42,963 bases of DNA from an uncultured Ruminococcus sp. Its GTDB lineage: Bacteria; Bacillota; Clostridia; Oscillospirales; Ruminococcaceae. Both the position numbers and the translations under genes were made by a program. The DNA is taken from assembly GCA_947169885.1 (NCBI GenBank), contig CAMVRM010000027.1, positions 1-42,963 on the forward strand, read 5' to 3'. Positions 1 through 7,383 of the stretch are shown here, piece after piece; within the stretch, counting starts at the first letter, position 1, and the number at the start of each line of letters is the position of its first letter. The notes under the pieces are model-generated. The model made no database searches and was not told the origin of the DNA. It saw nothing but the letters and a program-made list of their open reading frames with translations.

Positions 1-47
1 CAGCATGAACAGCTCACGCCACACAAAAAAAGCAGGGTCAACATCAA

Positions 48-147
48 ACTATAAATAAGCAGATTTGACAATTTGCACAAAAGTGAATCTTTGGACTGCT
101 TTTGATATGCCGCTTCATTTGTATATTTTAACAAAGCCGCTCATTTA
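48..147. repeat. Dispersed 100-bp repeat, copy 1
   Basis: This 100-bp segment matches 36767-36866 at about 91 of 100 positions, ungapped, and part of it (109-135) reappears inverted at 42895-42921. Both long copies share the core TTTGACAATTTGCACAAAAG and the block CTTTGGACTGCTTTTGAT. It does not encode a protein and lies downstream of the spoVT terminator. Its function is not known to me; it behaves like a genome-dispersed intergenic repeat. Confidence 0.8.
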
Positions 148-154
148 TAGCAAT

Positions 155-192
155 GAAAGAAAAAGCCCGGACTGCATCATGCTTTCCGGGCT
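155..192 (-). terminator. Rho-independent terminator of spoVT
   Basis: On the minus strand, an 8-bp GC-rich stem (AGCCCGGA at 164-171 pairing with TCCGGGCT at 185-192) is followed by a T-rich tract. It sits directly after the spoVT stop codon. Confidence 0.8.
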
Positions 193-198
193 GTGACC

Positions 199-732
199 TC
201 AACTTTCTATCTGCTTGCCTAAAAACATAGCCGCCGCTCTTGTGAGCATAACGTGGTTTTCATCAGCTTCTCTTCCGTCCTCATCGGAGACAAAAGCGAC
301 AGCGCCTGCAACGTCTCCCGAGGAGATTATGGGCGTGACTGCAAGAGCGCTGTTATTCACACCCTCGATAGGTTTTAGTGATCTGCCGCCTGCCGAACGG
401 AAGCTGTCACGGTTTTCGAGCAGTTCTTCGAGCGCCGCCGATATACGCCGTTCACGAAACTCACGCTTGTGCGAGCCTGCCGCCGCAACAACATGGTCAC
501 GGTCAAAAATGACCGCAGGCGCACCGCCCAGCTTTGCGATGACCTCAGCCGCCTGTTCGGCGTTTTCAAGTTCACCCATAGCGCTATATTTTCTGAACAC
601 CACTTCGCCGTCAGCGCTTGTGAATATTTCAAGCGGGTCGCCCTCCCGTATCCTCATAGTGCGGCGTATCTCTTTCGGTATGACCACACGTCCGAGGTCA
701 TCTATGCGTCTTACAATTCCTGTTGCTTTCAT
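199..732 (-). CDS. spoVT: Stage V sporulation protein T (AbrB/SpoVT family regulator)
   Basis: The 177-residue product matches the usual SpoVT length of about 178. Residues 1-50 are an AbrB/SpoVT swapped-hairpin DNA-binding domain with the typical GIVRRIDDLGRVVIPKEIRR signature. Residues ~55-177 form a GAF-like sensor domain. In Bacillus, SpoVT is a forespore regulator that tunes sigma-G genes; that role is taken from the family. The ATG at 732 follows a CGGAGG-type ribosome site, and a sigma-F/G-like promoter lies at 766-795. The promoter and first 34 codons are duplicated at 11907-12072, where a truncated relative is found. A terminator follows at 155-192. Confidence 0.93.
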   Translation of the reverse strand: MKATGIVRRIDDLGRVVIPKEIRRTMRIREGDPLEIFTSADGEVVFRKYSAMGELENAEQAAEVIAKLGGAPAVIFDRDHVVAAAGSHKREFRERRISAALEELLENRDSFRSAGGRSLKPIEGVNNSALAVTPIISSGDVAGAVAFVSDEDGREADENHVMLTRAAAMFLGKQIES

Positions 733-765
733 TTCGCTTACCTCCGAAAATTTCTTTTGCAGGAA

Positions 766-795
766 TAGTTTGCGCAGGATATGACAAATTATTCA
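766..795 (-). promoter_or_regulatory. Forespore sigma-factor (sigma-G/F-like) promoter of spoVT
   Basis: Read on the minus strand, TGAATA (790-795) is separated by 17 bp from CAAACTA (766-772). This agrees with the sigma-G consensus (TGNATA, 17-18 bp, CATWMTA) at nearly every position. The same two boxes with the same spacing occur in the duplicated copy at 12043-12072, although the spacer and leader have drifted. Confidence 0.65.
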
Positions 796-837
796 TTGGA
801 AGGAGTTTTCGCTATAAAAAAATCCGCTGAAAAGAAA

Positions 838-873
838 AAAACTCCCGGAAACACTTTCAGGGCGTTTCCGAGA
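838..873 (-). terminator. Terminator of the dockerin gene
   Basis: On the minus strand, an 11-bp stem with one mismatch (arms around CTCCCGGAAAC and GTTTCCGAGAG) is followed by a run of T. It lies about 50 bp after the stop of the 927-2051 gene. Confidence 0.7.
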
Positions 874-926
874 GCTTATTTGGTGTCGCTCTTAAGCAGT
901 TCAGAAGCTGATACCGTTATTCTGTA

Positions 927-2051
927 TTAATACAGATAAACATACTGCGGAAGTGTTGCAATCTTGTCACCGCTTGCGATGCCTTTTTTGTAATAATCAT
1001 CATAGCTATATTGAGGGTCGCCTTCTTTATACCTGTAAATTTCGCCATATGCATTGCCGAGATACGCATATTCAAATCTTGTGTTCATGTCATCCGGAGA
1101 GAACACAAGATTTGCACTGCAAGTTGCCTGACCATGCGTATGTACATATGCAACGAGATCACCTTCAGCATTACAAATTGTATCCCAGCCTTCGCCCAAG
1201 TCTCCGTCCTCATTTGTTCTGACAGGTCCATACACTACTTCAGTGATTTTATACTTGTTTCCGACCTTAGCAATGCTGGTGCCATACTCTCTGTTCTCGC
1301 AGACCGATATGCCATTGTACGCAATTATAAAATCTTTTGCTGCTTCATCCATCGTGGAATACAGATGACCCGAGTTAACCCTATCTCTTGCTGCTTTGCT
1401 TTCCTCCTTAGGATTGTTTTTGCTGCACCAGCGCTGTTGATTATTACTTTTGCGTGTGAGTCTCAGAATGCCGTCATTACCGAGCGAAAGCTTGTAATCT
1501 GCAAACGGACGAATGCCTGTTCTGGTATACCAAATTGCCTTAGATTTCTCGCTATAAACTACAAGGTTTCCGTCCTGCTGTAACGCAAGGAATGCACCGG
1601 AATTTCCAGCTGTATATGTGTGCCAAACTACAACTCTGCCGATTGGCGAATTATAATAAACTACGAAATTGCCGTCATACTGCATGATAGCATAATACTT
1701 GCCGTCCGGTGAAGTCAGCTTCTGACCAGCACTCAGCACAGTGTTATTTTTTGCAGTACAGCTGATCTCACTGCCCTTATTGCTATTGGTTACGTTCATC
1801 TTTTTCAGTGATACAAGGTCTGCTATACTTATTCTTCCGTCACCGTTTATATCGGCATTACCGCGATTGATGTTCACATTCTCTTTCTTAAAATAACGTT
1901 CCAGTAAAGTTACGTCAGTATTATCGACTTTGTTGTCATTGTTGAGATCACCAAGAAAATTGCTCGCAGATGCTGTCAGGCTTGTAGCAGATGCTGTAAA
2001 TAATGTTACCACAGCCAAAGCGGAAGCCATTTTTTTCTTAAAATTTGTCAT
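927..2051 (-). CDS. Secreted dockerin, B-lectin and DUF4329/JAMM-like protein
   Basis: The 374-residue product starts with a Sec signal peptide (residues ~1-30, KKK then a hydrophobic core ending at ASAS). A type I dockerin pair of Ca-binding repeats follows (~33-87: DLNNDNKVDNTDV and DINGDGRISIADL). Next is a bulb-type lectin domain (~105-210) with QYDGNFVVY and QQDGNLVVY repeats. The C-terminal domain (~228-345) resembles DUF4329 and contains H304-x-H306, S318 and D321, the spacing of a JAMM-like metal site. Dockerins bind cohesins of a cellulosome, so the protein is probably exported and scaffold-bound. The substrate is unknown: the lectin suggests a glycan target and the JAMM-like site a peptidase or deamidase-type activity. 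A promoter lies at 2193-2221. Confidence 0.8.
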   Translation of the reverse strand: MTNFKKKMASALAVVTLFTASATSLTASASNFLGDLNNDNKVDNTDVTLLERYFKKENVNINRGNADINGDGRISIADLVSLKKMNVTNSNKGSEISCTAKNNTVLSAGQKLTSPDGKYYAIMQYDGNFVVYYNSPIGRVVVWHTYTAGNSGAFLALQQDGNLVVYSEKSKAIWYTRTGIRPFADYKLSLGNDGILRLTRKSNNQQRWCSKNNPKEESKAARDRVNSGHLYSTMDEAAKDFIIAYNGISVCENREYGTSIAKVGNKYKITEVVYGPVRTNEDGDLGEGWDTICNAEGDLVAYVHTHGQATCSANLVFSPDDMNTRFEYAYLGNAYGEIYRYKEGDPQYSYDDYYKKGIASGDKIATLPQYVYLY

Positions 2052-2165
2052 AGTTTTTGCTCCTTTTTTTCCTTTGTCTTATATTTTATAGCCTTAAACT
2101 CATAAAATCAGACAATACTTTAAGGCAGTTTTCCGCACAATAGCCGTGCGGTAATGCCCCAAAAC

Positions 2166-2221
2166 AACTTGATCAAGTTTTTTGCAATATGTAGTATATC
2201 ATAAAGTCACATTAAAGTCAA
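2166..2221 (-). promoter_or_regulatory. Promoter and palindrome upstream of the dockerin gene
   Basis: On the minus strand, TTGACT (2216-2221), a 17-bp spacer and TATACT (2193-2198) form a sigma-A promoter. The perfect 14-bp palindrome AACTTGATCAAGTT (2166-2179) lies just downstream, where a repressor could bind. A GC-rich hairpin (CCGCAC/GTGCGG, 2133-2151) follows in the leader. Confidence 0.6.
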
Positions 2222-2315
2222 TAGTTCGACATACACAATGTCAGAATCATTCCACATTTATATACGTTATATATCATATAATAACCAGACATATAATTTA
2301 AAGCATATTTGTCAG

Positions 2316-2399
2316 TTATGTACGGTCATACATCTCCTGCTCTTCATTCGTCAGCCACACTTCGATGTAGCCCTTATTCTGATTGTTATATATTTCCAA
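2316..2399 (-). CDS. Possible 27-residue small protein or gene remnant
   Basis: A TTG at 2399 sits 8 nt after a GGGGG ribosome site and opens a 27-codon frame (EIYNNQNKGYIEVWLTNEEQ then EMYDRT) ending in TAA at 2316. The composition is protein-like and not that of random AT-rich DNA. It may be a small mobile-element protein or the 5' remnant of a longer gene. I do not recognise the family. Confidence 0.3.
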   Translation of the reverse strand: MEIYNNQNKGYIEVWLTNEEQEMYDRT

Positions 2400-2510
2400 T
2401 GAATAAGCCCCCTTCTCTACTTTTATCTTTAACTCTTTGGGTGATCTTATTCATTGTTAACTTGTACTTCCTATCAATTTGATCCTTTCATAAAATGTAG
2501 GCACTTTCGG

Positions 2511-2586
2511 TCAACCCTGATAATGACTGTCACAGGGCAGGCAAACCGCAGAGGTGGCAAACTCCGCGAATGACCGGAGCGCCCAT
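2511..2586. other. GC-rich structured island in an AT-rich gap (possible RNA)
   Basis: The gap 2052-2708 is AT-rich apart from this stretch. It contains two hairpins, CCCTG/CAGGG (2515-2537) and CTCCG/CGGAG (2562-2579). GGGC (2535-2538) can pair with GCCC (2581-2584) to enclose the second one, and GGCAAAC is repeated inside. It fits no riboswitch consensus I know. It could be a structured RNA or an end of the mobile element. Confidence 0.3.
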
Positions 2587-2606
2587 AACTAATTGCTTAC
2601 GTTTAC

Positions 2607-2665
2607 ATATTCAGTTGTAATAATATTCTGTTGTAAATATTCAGTTGTAAGATATTCAATTGTAG
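2607..2665. repeat. Four iteron-like direct repeats
   Basis: The 14-mer ATATTCAGTTGTAA occurs at 2607-2620 and 2637-2650, with one- or two-base variants at 2623-2636 and 2652-2665. The spacing is 14-16 bp. It lies just downstream of the mobile-element gene at 2709-3260. Such arrays can bind replication or transfer proteins, but no initiator gene is nearby. Confidence 0.65.
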
Positions 2666-2708
2666 CAATTAATTTGAGTGCAGGCGGCAAGACTGCACTT
2701 TCATATTT

Positions 2709-3260
2709 TTATGTTTTGGATTCCTCGGAACGAGTTCCCTCGGGCATACTGTCAAGCTCCTCCGGATTTATTGTGTAGTAATCATCGTCGTTTTCGCTTT
2801 CCGAAGCTGTTGAGATTTCATCAGAAATATCATCTCTATCCGAGTCAGCCGATTCATTGTCATTTTTGGAACCCTTTTTGCTATCCGAGAAAAGCGTATT
2901 GTGATCTTTTTTCAGCTGTTCAAAACGGGCGGCATCCTCAGCTTCTATCTTTCTGACACGCTCTTCTTCCATACGCTTGAGCGTGATGACTGCGCCCTTG
3001 TTGCGGTCAGCGTCCATGATCTTCTTGAACCACTCTTCCAGCTCTTGCTCCGTAATATTGTTCCCGAAATAAGGCATTGCGACCTCAAACAGCTTTTCCT
3101 TCAAACCATCGGTCCTCAACTTCTCGCGACGTTCCAGTTCGTCAAGTGTCTCCTGAAGTCTTTTGCGCGTTTCCTTCATGCTGAGGTCATTCTTCGCGAT
3201 CTTGCGCAGGCAAAGGTCACGTCTGTTCTTTAGATCCTCCGTTTCTATTTTTCTGGGCAT
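2709..3260 (-). CDS. Charged coiled-coil accessory protein of a mobile element
   Basis: The 183-residue product is very rich in Lys, Glu and Arg. Residues ~1-60 are predicted helical, with heptad-like spacing. The C-terminal ~50 residues are acidic and low in complexity (repeated Asp, Ser and Glu). No enzyme motif or membrane segment is visible. It is broadly like small accessory proteins encoded beside relaxase genes in Clostridia mobilizable elements, but I cannot name the family. It shares its strand with mobC and the relaxase fragment (4950-5383), so it was probably downstream in the same mobilization operon before the cargo at 3512-4905 arrived. ATG at 3260 follows AAGGAAAA. Confidence 0.55.
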   Translation of the reverse strand: MPRKIETEDLKNRRDLCLRKIAKNDLSMKETRKRLQETLDELERREKLRTDGLKEKLFEVAMPYFGNNITEQELEEWFKKIMDADRNKGAVITLKRMEEERVRKIEAEDAARFEQLKKDHNTLFSDSKKGSKNDNESADSDRDDISDEISTASESENDDDYYTINPEELDSMPEGTRSEESKT

Positions 3261-3511
3261 AGATTTTTCCTTTCATATTTTTATAGTTTGGTTGTCGGCA
3301 GGCTGTTCCGTTTTCGGAAACAGCTGAAAGTAATGCATAATAATCACCCCATTAAATGTTTCAGACCTTACCGTCTGTGTTTCTTCTTTGCGGAGTTTTA
3401 CTTGTCATATAATTGGGATTTACAAAAAGTTTACAGTATATGTTTTTTTTTTTTTTTTGATGCTAAAATTTAACACATGGCTGTTGAAAGTGTTGAAAGG
3501 CGGCAGAGTAA

Positions 3512-3982
3512 ATGACAATATCTGAAGCAAAATGTAATTGGAACATATCTTATAAAACACTATGTGAATATTTGGAACGCGGTTTTATACCGGGGGTAAA
3601 AATTGTCGATGGAATAATAATAATTCCCGATAATATCAAAATACTTGTTCCCGCTCTGAATGCAACAATAACAAGCGATAACGTTGTTAAATACATACTA
3701 AAAGCATTGAATGAATTTCTCTATATCGACTATCATATTTTATTGATACATCCCGAGCAGTTTGAAGCTATTATGAAACGAACAGAACAAAATGGATACA
3801 TTTATAAAATCTCTGAATCTGCCGATTACAAGTCTACAATCGGATTTGCAATTACCGAGAAGGGATTAAAAAGAATGAAATCAAGAAACTTCGGACTTGG
3901 AAATCTCGGCTTCAAATTGGGATTCGGTTATAAGGCGGTTTATGGAGAAATATGTGGGAATATCAGTAGGAGAGATAACTGA
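3512..3982 (+). CDS. Small protein with an N-terminal MerR/excisionase-like HTH
   Basis: The 156-residue product opens with a segment that reads like a MerR/excisionase-type DNA-binding domain (residues ~1-45: TISEAKCNWNISYKTLCEYL, then ERGFIPGVKIVDG). The middle is hydrophobic and helical (ALNEFLYIDYHILLI). The C-terminal half, with a Gly/Phe-rich patch (GLGNLGFKLGFGY), is not recognised. The gene is AT-rich and opposite in strand to the mob genes around it, suggesting separate arrival with the membrane-protein gene 59 bp downstream. It could be a regulator of that gene. ATG at 3512 follows GGCGG. Confidence 0.55.
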   Translation: MTISEAKCNWNISYKTLCEYLERGFIPGVKIVDGIIIIPDNIKILVPALNATITSDNVVKYILKALNEFLYIDYHILLIHPEQFEAIMKRTEQNGYIYKISESADYKSTIGFAITEKGLKRMKSRNFGLGNLGFKLGFGYKAVYGEICGNISRRDN

Positions 3983-4041
3983 TAAAAATAATATATATTA
4001 TATAAACAGGTTAACCTACTGAAATAAGGAGAATATTTTTT

Positions 4042-4905
4042 ATGAATACTAATACACAAACAGATGAGACAAACACAAATGATAATAAGAAGTCAAACTC
4101 ATTATACAAAGCCTCGATTATAGCTTCTGTAGTATTATTTATTACGAATATTGTTTTTGTATACAAGCAATTAAATACGGAATATAGCGGTTATGCTGCG
4201 CATACAGAAGTAAAATATCCATTCTACATACCTTGGTTTCCTGTTTTATCACTTGTAGTAGTTTCTGTAATATTGATAATTAGTTATATAAAAGACTCAG
4301 ATGATGATTGCGACAATAGTATAAAATTTCAAAACATGAGTAAAACCATTTTAAAATATGCTATTTTATTTTTCGTTACGCTTTTACTGATTTTTATTTC
4401 CAAATGTGAAGGAGATTATAAATGTAATATTTATTCAAATTATGCATATAATGGTTCTTCTTTTGTTCACTATTCTGTCGAAGAAGAATATGAGAGTGGT
4501 ATAATGTCCGATGAAGAATATGAGCAGTACCGACGGCAGTTACCGCGTAGCCGTTTTTATACTTTTAAAAAATTTGTATCGGTATATTGTTCGCCATTAA
4601 TAATGATAATTATACTTGGAATTCTTTTTCCTTATTATATGTACCCATGGAAAATAGCACAAAACAATAAACATAAACAACAAAATGCTATCGGAATTAT
4701 AACCTATTTATTTGGAACCACTGTGATAATTTGGATAGGAATGCTTGTTTGGGCTAACTCAGAGACTGAAAAAAATAGCAACAGCAGTTCGTATGTAAAT
4801 TCGACAACAGATAAGATCAAAGAATTAAACTCTATGAAAGAAGCGGGTTTAATTTCAGATGAAGAATTTGAAGCAAAACGCAAGGAATTGATTGATAAAA
4901 TGTGA
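4042..4905 (+). CDS. Polytopic membrane protein with C-terminal SHOCT domain
   Basis: The 287-residue product has five predicted membrane helices (about 23-41, 66-83, 103-120, 184-201 and 216-238). The C-terminus (residues ~257-287) is a SHOCT module, LNSMKEAGLISDEEFEAKRK, a short helical-hairpin domain common at protein ends. A second SHOCT-like motif, YESGIMSDEEYEQYRRQL, lies in the loop at ~150-167, which is unusual. The function is unknown; SHOCT proteins are often stress or mobile-element membrane proteins. AAGGAG precedes the ATG. A strong terminator follows at 4913-4946. The DNA is more AT-rich than the housekeeping genes to the right, consistent with transfer. Confidence 0.7.
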   Translation: MNTNTQTDETNTNDNKKSNSLYKASIIASVVLFITNIVFVYKQLNTEYSGYAAHTEVKYPFYIPWFPVLSLVVVSVILIISYIKDSDDDCDNSIKFQNMSKTILKYAILFFVTLLLIFISKCEGDYKCNIYSNYAYNGSSFVHYSVEEEYESGIMSDEEYEQYRRQLPRSRFYTFKKFVSVYCSPLIMIIILGILFPYYMYPWKIAQNNKHKQQNAIGIITYLFGTTVIIWIGMLVWANSETEKNSNSSSYVNSTTDKIKELNSMKEAGLISDEEFEAKRKELIDKM

Positions 4906-4912
4906 TTATTAT

Positions 4913-4946
4913 ATGCCGTACAGAAATGTGCGGCATTTTTGTTTTT
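4913..4946 (+). terminator. Terminator of the SHOCT membrane-protein gene
   Basis: A 10-bp stem with one G-T pair is capped by a GAAA tetraloop (arms ATGCCGTACA and TGTGCGGCAT, 4913-4936) and followed by TTTTGTTTTT. The relaxase fragment ends just beyond it, so it marks the right edge of the inserted cargo. Confidence 0.85.
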
Positions 4947-4949
4947 ATC

Positions 4950-5069
4950 GTAGGGCATACAGTTAACCGACACGATATTCAGCCCGCCCCTCGTTTTCTT
5001 CGGGTCGCAAATATGCCTCAAGCTGCGGTTCGGCGTAACGTGGATATTTTTCGTTTTAATATAAGGCAA
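4950..5069 (-). pseudogene. N-terminal fragment of a MobA/VirD2-type relaxase
   Basis: From an ATG at 5069, overlapping the last 52 nt of mobC, a frame reads MPYIKTKNIHVTPNRSLRHI and continues with DPKKTRGGLNIVSVNCM. This is the start expected for relaxases of Clostridia mobilizable elements. After about 40 residues the resemblance stops, close to the terminator of the SHOCT gene. The catalytic His triad region and the rest (normally 400 or more residues) are absent. The overlapping mobC-relaxase order is the usual one. The gene is therefore truncated by insertion or deletion. The family call rests on the N-terminus and context. Confidence 0.65.
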
Positions 5070-5383
5070 AGGCGGGCATACTCCTCTCGCATTTGGTCAT
5101 AGTCTTCGGCGTAGATGTTGTTTATCGTGTTTGCTTTTCGGGCAAGCTGATTCAGATTATTACCGATAAGGCTTAACTGACGGGATAATTCTGTAAACTC
5201 AAAAATCTCCTGTGGTGCATAATTATCACTAAGCGACATCTTGACAATGTACCTTGTGGTAGACAGATTCATCTTCTCAGCTTTCGCTTTCACGATCTCC
5301 CACTCGTCGTCCTTGAACAGAACTTCCTTCCTCTGTCCTTTGCGCTTGTACTTCTTTTTCTGCTTTTGTACCTGTTCTTCCAA
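5018..5383 (-). CDS. mobC: MobC-like mobilization (relaxosome) protein
   Basis: The frame from TTG at 5383 gives 121 residues. A basic N-terminus (QKQKKKYKRKGQRKEVLF) leads into a ribbon-helix-helix-like segment (DDEWEIVKAKAEKMNLSTTR). The C-terminal half has the MobC hallmark LSLIGNNLNQLARKAN. MobC proteins bind oriT DNA and help the relaxase nick it. The start was chosen because AAGGAGG lies 8 nt upstream; an upstream TTG at 5425 would add 14 residues but lacks a good ribosome site. A promoter lies at 5821-5849, and the ~390-nt leader holds the oriT-like hairpins. The partner relaxase is truncated, so the gene is probably an orphan. Confidence 0.85.
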   Translation of the reverse strand: MEEQVQKQKKKYKRKGQRKEVLFKDDEWEIVKAKAEKMNLSTTRYIVKMSLSDNYAPQEIFEFTELSRQLSLIGNNLNQLARKANTINNIYAEDYDQMREEYARLCLILKRKISTLRRTAA

Positions 5384-5437
5384 TAAGCGTTCCTCCTTCG
5401 TTTTTAGGGGTCTGGGTGCTCCCAACGAGCTGCTGTT

Positions 5438-5513
5438 CGCAGTCTGACGAAAGTCAGAATGCGCCGTCCGACAGCAGTCGGGCGGAACAGTGGGAATCTG
5501 TACGTACAGATTC
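5438..5513. other. Candidate oriT: three consecutive inverted repeats
   Basis: Immediately upstream of mobC lie three structures. The first is CGCA/TGCG plus TCTGAC-GAAA-GTCAGA (5438-5463). The second is CCG-t-CCGAC-AGCA-GTCGG-g-CGG (5464-5485). The third is the perfect 20-bp palindrome GAATCTGTACGTACAGATTC (5494-5513). A further stem, CGGCT/AGCCG, follows at about 5515-5535. Position beside mobC and a relaxase start, plus dense inverted repeats, is typical of oriT. No nick site was identified. Confidence 0.55.
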
Positions 5514-5820
5514 TACGGCTCGCTAGTAATAGCCGAATTTTTCCATATGCATATTTTCATTCATCGCCCGTATGGGCTGCTAACAATCCTCTCGGGCTCG
5601 CCTTCGTTACTCCGAAGGTACAAAAGTCGAAAAATGTACCTGTCCGATCAGCCCAAAATATCAAGTGTTCTGGTACAAAATCGGATTTTCGTTCCGAAGG
5701 CGGTTTCCCCGTTTTGGATTATTTCAAGCATTTTTATTCCCTAACTACGTTCTACGTCTGCAAATTTTATTCACCTCTTTGTACCCTGTTCCGGAACAGT
5801 CGTTTCATGAGTTCAATTTA

Positions 5821-5849
5821 ATTATAGCACGGTCTTGACAAGAATGTAA
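5821..5849 (-). promoter_or_regulatory. Promoter of mobC
   Basis: On the minus strand TTACAT (5844-5849), 17 bp, then TATAAT (5821-5826). The TATAAT is perfect and the -35 is moderate. It starts a leader of about 390 nt that includes the oriT-like hairpins. Confidence 0.5.
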
Positions 5850-5933
5850 TAGTTTTGTACAATAATTATTAGAACTACAATTATTGCAAGAATTTATTGA
5901 AATCCTTATTGTCCAAAATCGGGAGGAACGAAA

Positions 5934-7298
5934 ATGAAAAAAGAATACTACGCATATACGCCCTTAGAGGTCTATCAGGCGATAAGATCGAACCGCCACG
6001 ACATCGCTTTTGACGGTTTTCCGAACAAGGTATACTTCGATGAAAGCGAGCATATCGCCAATATTCACGTCAGCACGAGGTACGAAGTTGAGGATAACAC
6101 GCCCCTGGATGAAGGAGAAGAACGCGAACCCACTAAGCCCGTTGACGAGCTTGACATCATAAATGCAAAGGGCGACTATGTTTATCGGGACGGTTTTACT
6201 CTGAGAACGCGGAATGACAGCGCATCCAACTGGAAGCTGAACCCGTTTACGGGACTTGATGTTTCGTTTTACGTCGGCGAGGGTATCCTCGACTTTTGCT
6301 ACACCGACTTTACCAAAGAGCAGGACGGGATTCTGCTTTTTGGTGAATTACTCAGCAACAGTTTCAGGCATGAGGACATAGTTCACAACCGAGAGGAAGT
6401 ATATGAGGTTGAAAAAGAAAAGATGGAAAAGACGTTCATGACCTTGTCGGATTATCTCTATCAGTCGGTTTACAGCAGTATCTTCCCGCCGTACATCGCC
6501 AAATTCACAAAGGACACCGTTCCAACGTTTATCAAATACATCACCGAAGTTCAGAAAGAGATGATGCGGCGCATTGAGTTCGTTTTTGATGACGAGTTCT
6601 ACCCCGATGAGTTGTCGAAATTCCTGCCCTGCGAGCGGTATTCTCTTTACGCCGACATTTACGGTACGCCGCTTTCGTTCAATCGTGATGAACGGTTTAC
6701 AATGCTCGGCAATTTCAGCGCCCGTCAGCTGACACACGGCAACATTGATCCCGCGGAGATCGTCCAGCGGCTCACAAGTCATGTACCGACAGACGAACAA
6801 AGCCCGCTTGAAAAAGCGCTGGGGCTCAAAGCGGGCAAGGTTCAACTATTCTATCATGTTCCGAGATTCATGGCGGTAGAGTACAGCGTCAGTACAATTC
6901 ATGATATGTTGGAACTAGAATTTACGAAGATGCTGGAGTACGGTACACGACTGCACAAATGCAAGATCTGCGAGCGGTATTTCATCGTCAAGGGCAACTA
7001 CATTTCCGATTTCTGCAACCGTATCCGCAAAGGGCAGACGCGCACCTGTCAGCAGATAGGCGCACAAAAGAAGTATGACGAAAAGCTCAAAACGGACGAC
7101 GCAACTGCGCTGTTCCGAAAGTATTACAAGCGTTATTACGCTCGCACGAAGGTCAATCAGATAAAACCCGATAAGTTTAAGGAATGGAATTACAAGGCTT
7201 GTGAGATGAGGGATAGGTGTCAGAATGGGGAGATCACAGCGCAGGAGTTTGAAGAGTGGCTGTTCGGAAGTTTTAAGAATCGGAAGAAGAAAGAATAA
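5934..7298 (+). CDS. DUF6076-like protein with C-terminal zinc-finger motif
   Basis: The 454-residue product has a long N-terminal region with no known motif. Its C-terminal region (~345-450) carries CKICERYFIVKGNYISDFC followed by a later Cys (RTCQQIG), a Cys4 pattern like the zinc site of DUF6076 and CGNR-type proteins. This is followed by a basic helical stretch with repeated YYKRYYART residues. Such proteins are common in Clostridia accessory DNA and are of unknown function; nucleic-acid binding is plausible. It is divergent from mobC, so the shared intergenic region could also hold its promoter. GGGAGG precedes the ATG. The gene is not operonic with the convergent gene at 7384-8583. Confidence 0.6.
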   Translation: MKKEYYAYTPLEVYQAIRSNRHDIAFDGFPNKVYFDESEHIANIHVSTRYEVEDNTPLDEGEEREPTKPVDELDIINAKGDYVYRDGFTLRTRNDSASNWKLNPFTGLDVSFYVGEGILDFCYTDFTKEQDGILLFGELLSNSFRHEDIVHNREEVYEVEKEKMEKTFMTLSDYLYQSVYSSIFPPYIAKFTKDTVPTFIKYITEVQKEMMRRIEFVFDDEFYPDELSKFLPCERYSLYADIYGTPLSFNRDERFTMLGNFSARQLTHGNIDPAEIVQRLTSHVPTDEQSPLEKALGLKAGKVQLFYHVPRFMAVEYSVSTIHDMLELEFTKMLEYGTRLHKCKICERYFIVKGNYISDFCNRIRKGQTRTCQQIGAQKKYDEKLKTDDATALFRKYYKRYYARTKVNQIKPDKFKEWNYKACEMRDRCQNGEITAQEFEEWLFGSFKNRKKKE

Positions 7299-7343
7299 TT
7301 GATTTTAGAAAACCAGTCATTTTTCTCGCAATCAATTATATAT
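7297..7343. terminator. Possible bidirectional AT-rich terminator
   Basis: ATAATTGATT and AATCAATTAT form a 10-bp stem around a loop of about 27 nt, between two convergent genes. There is no GC-rich core, so the call is weak. Confidence 0.3.
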
Positions 7344-7383
7344 TATTTCCTATATGATCCATCAGCTCTTGAGTAATATAAGA

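Noticed and set aside
3443-3458. A run of about sixteen T
   Set aside because: No stable stem directly precedes it on the plus strand, so it is not called a terminator; it may be a simple slippage tract.
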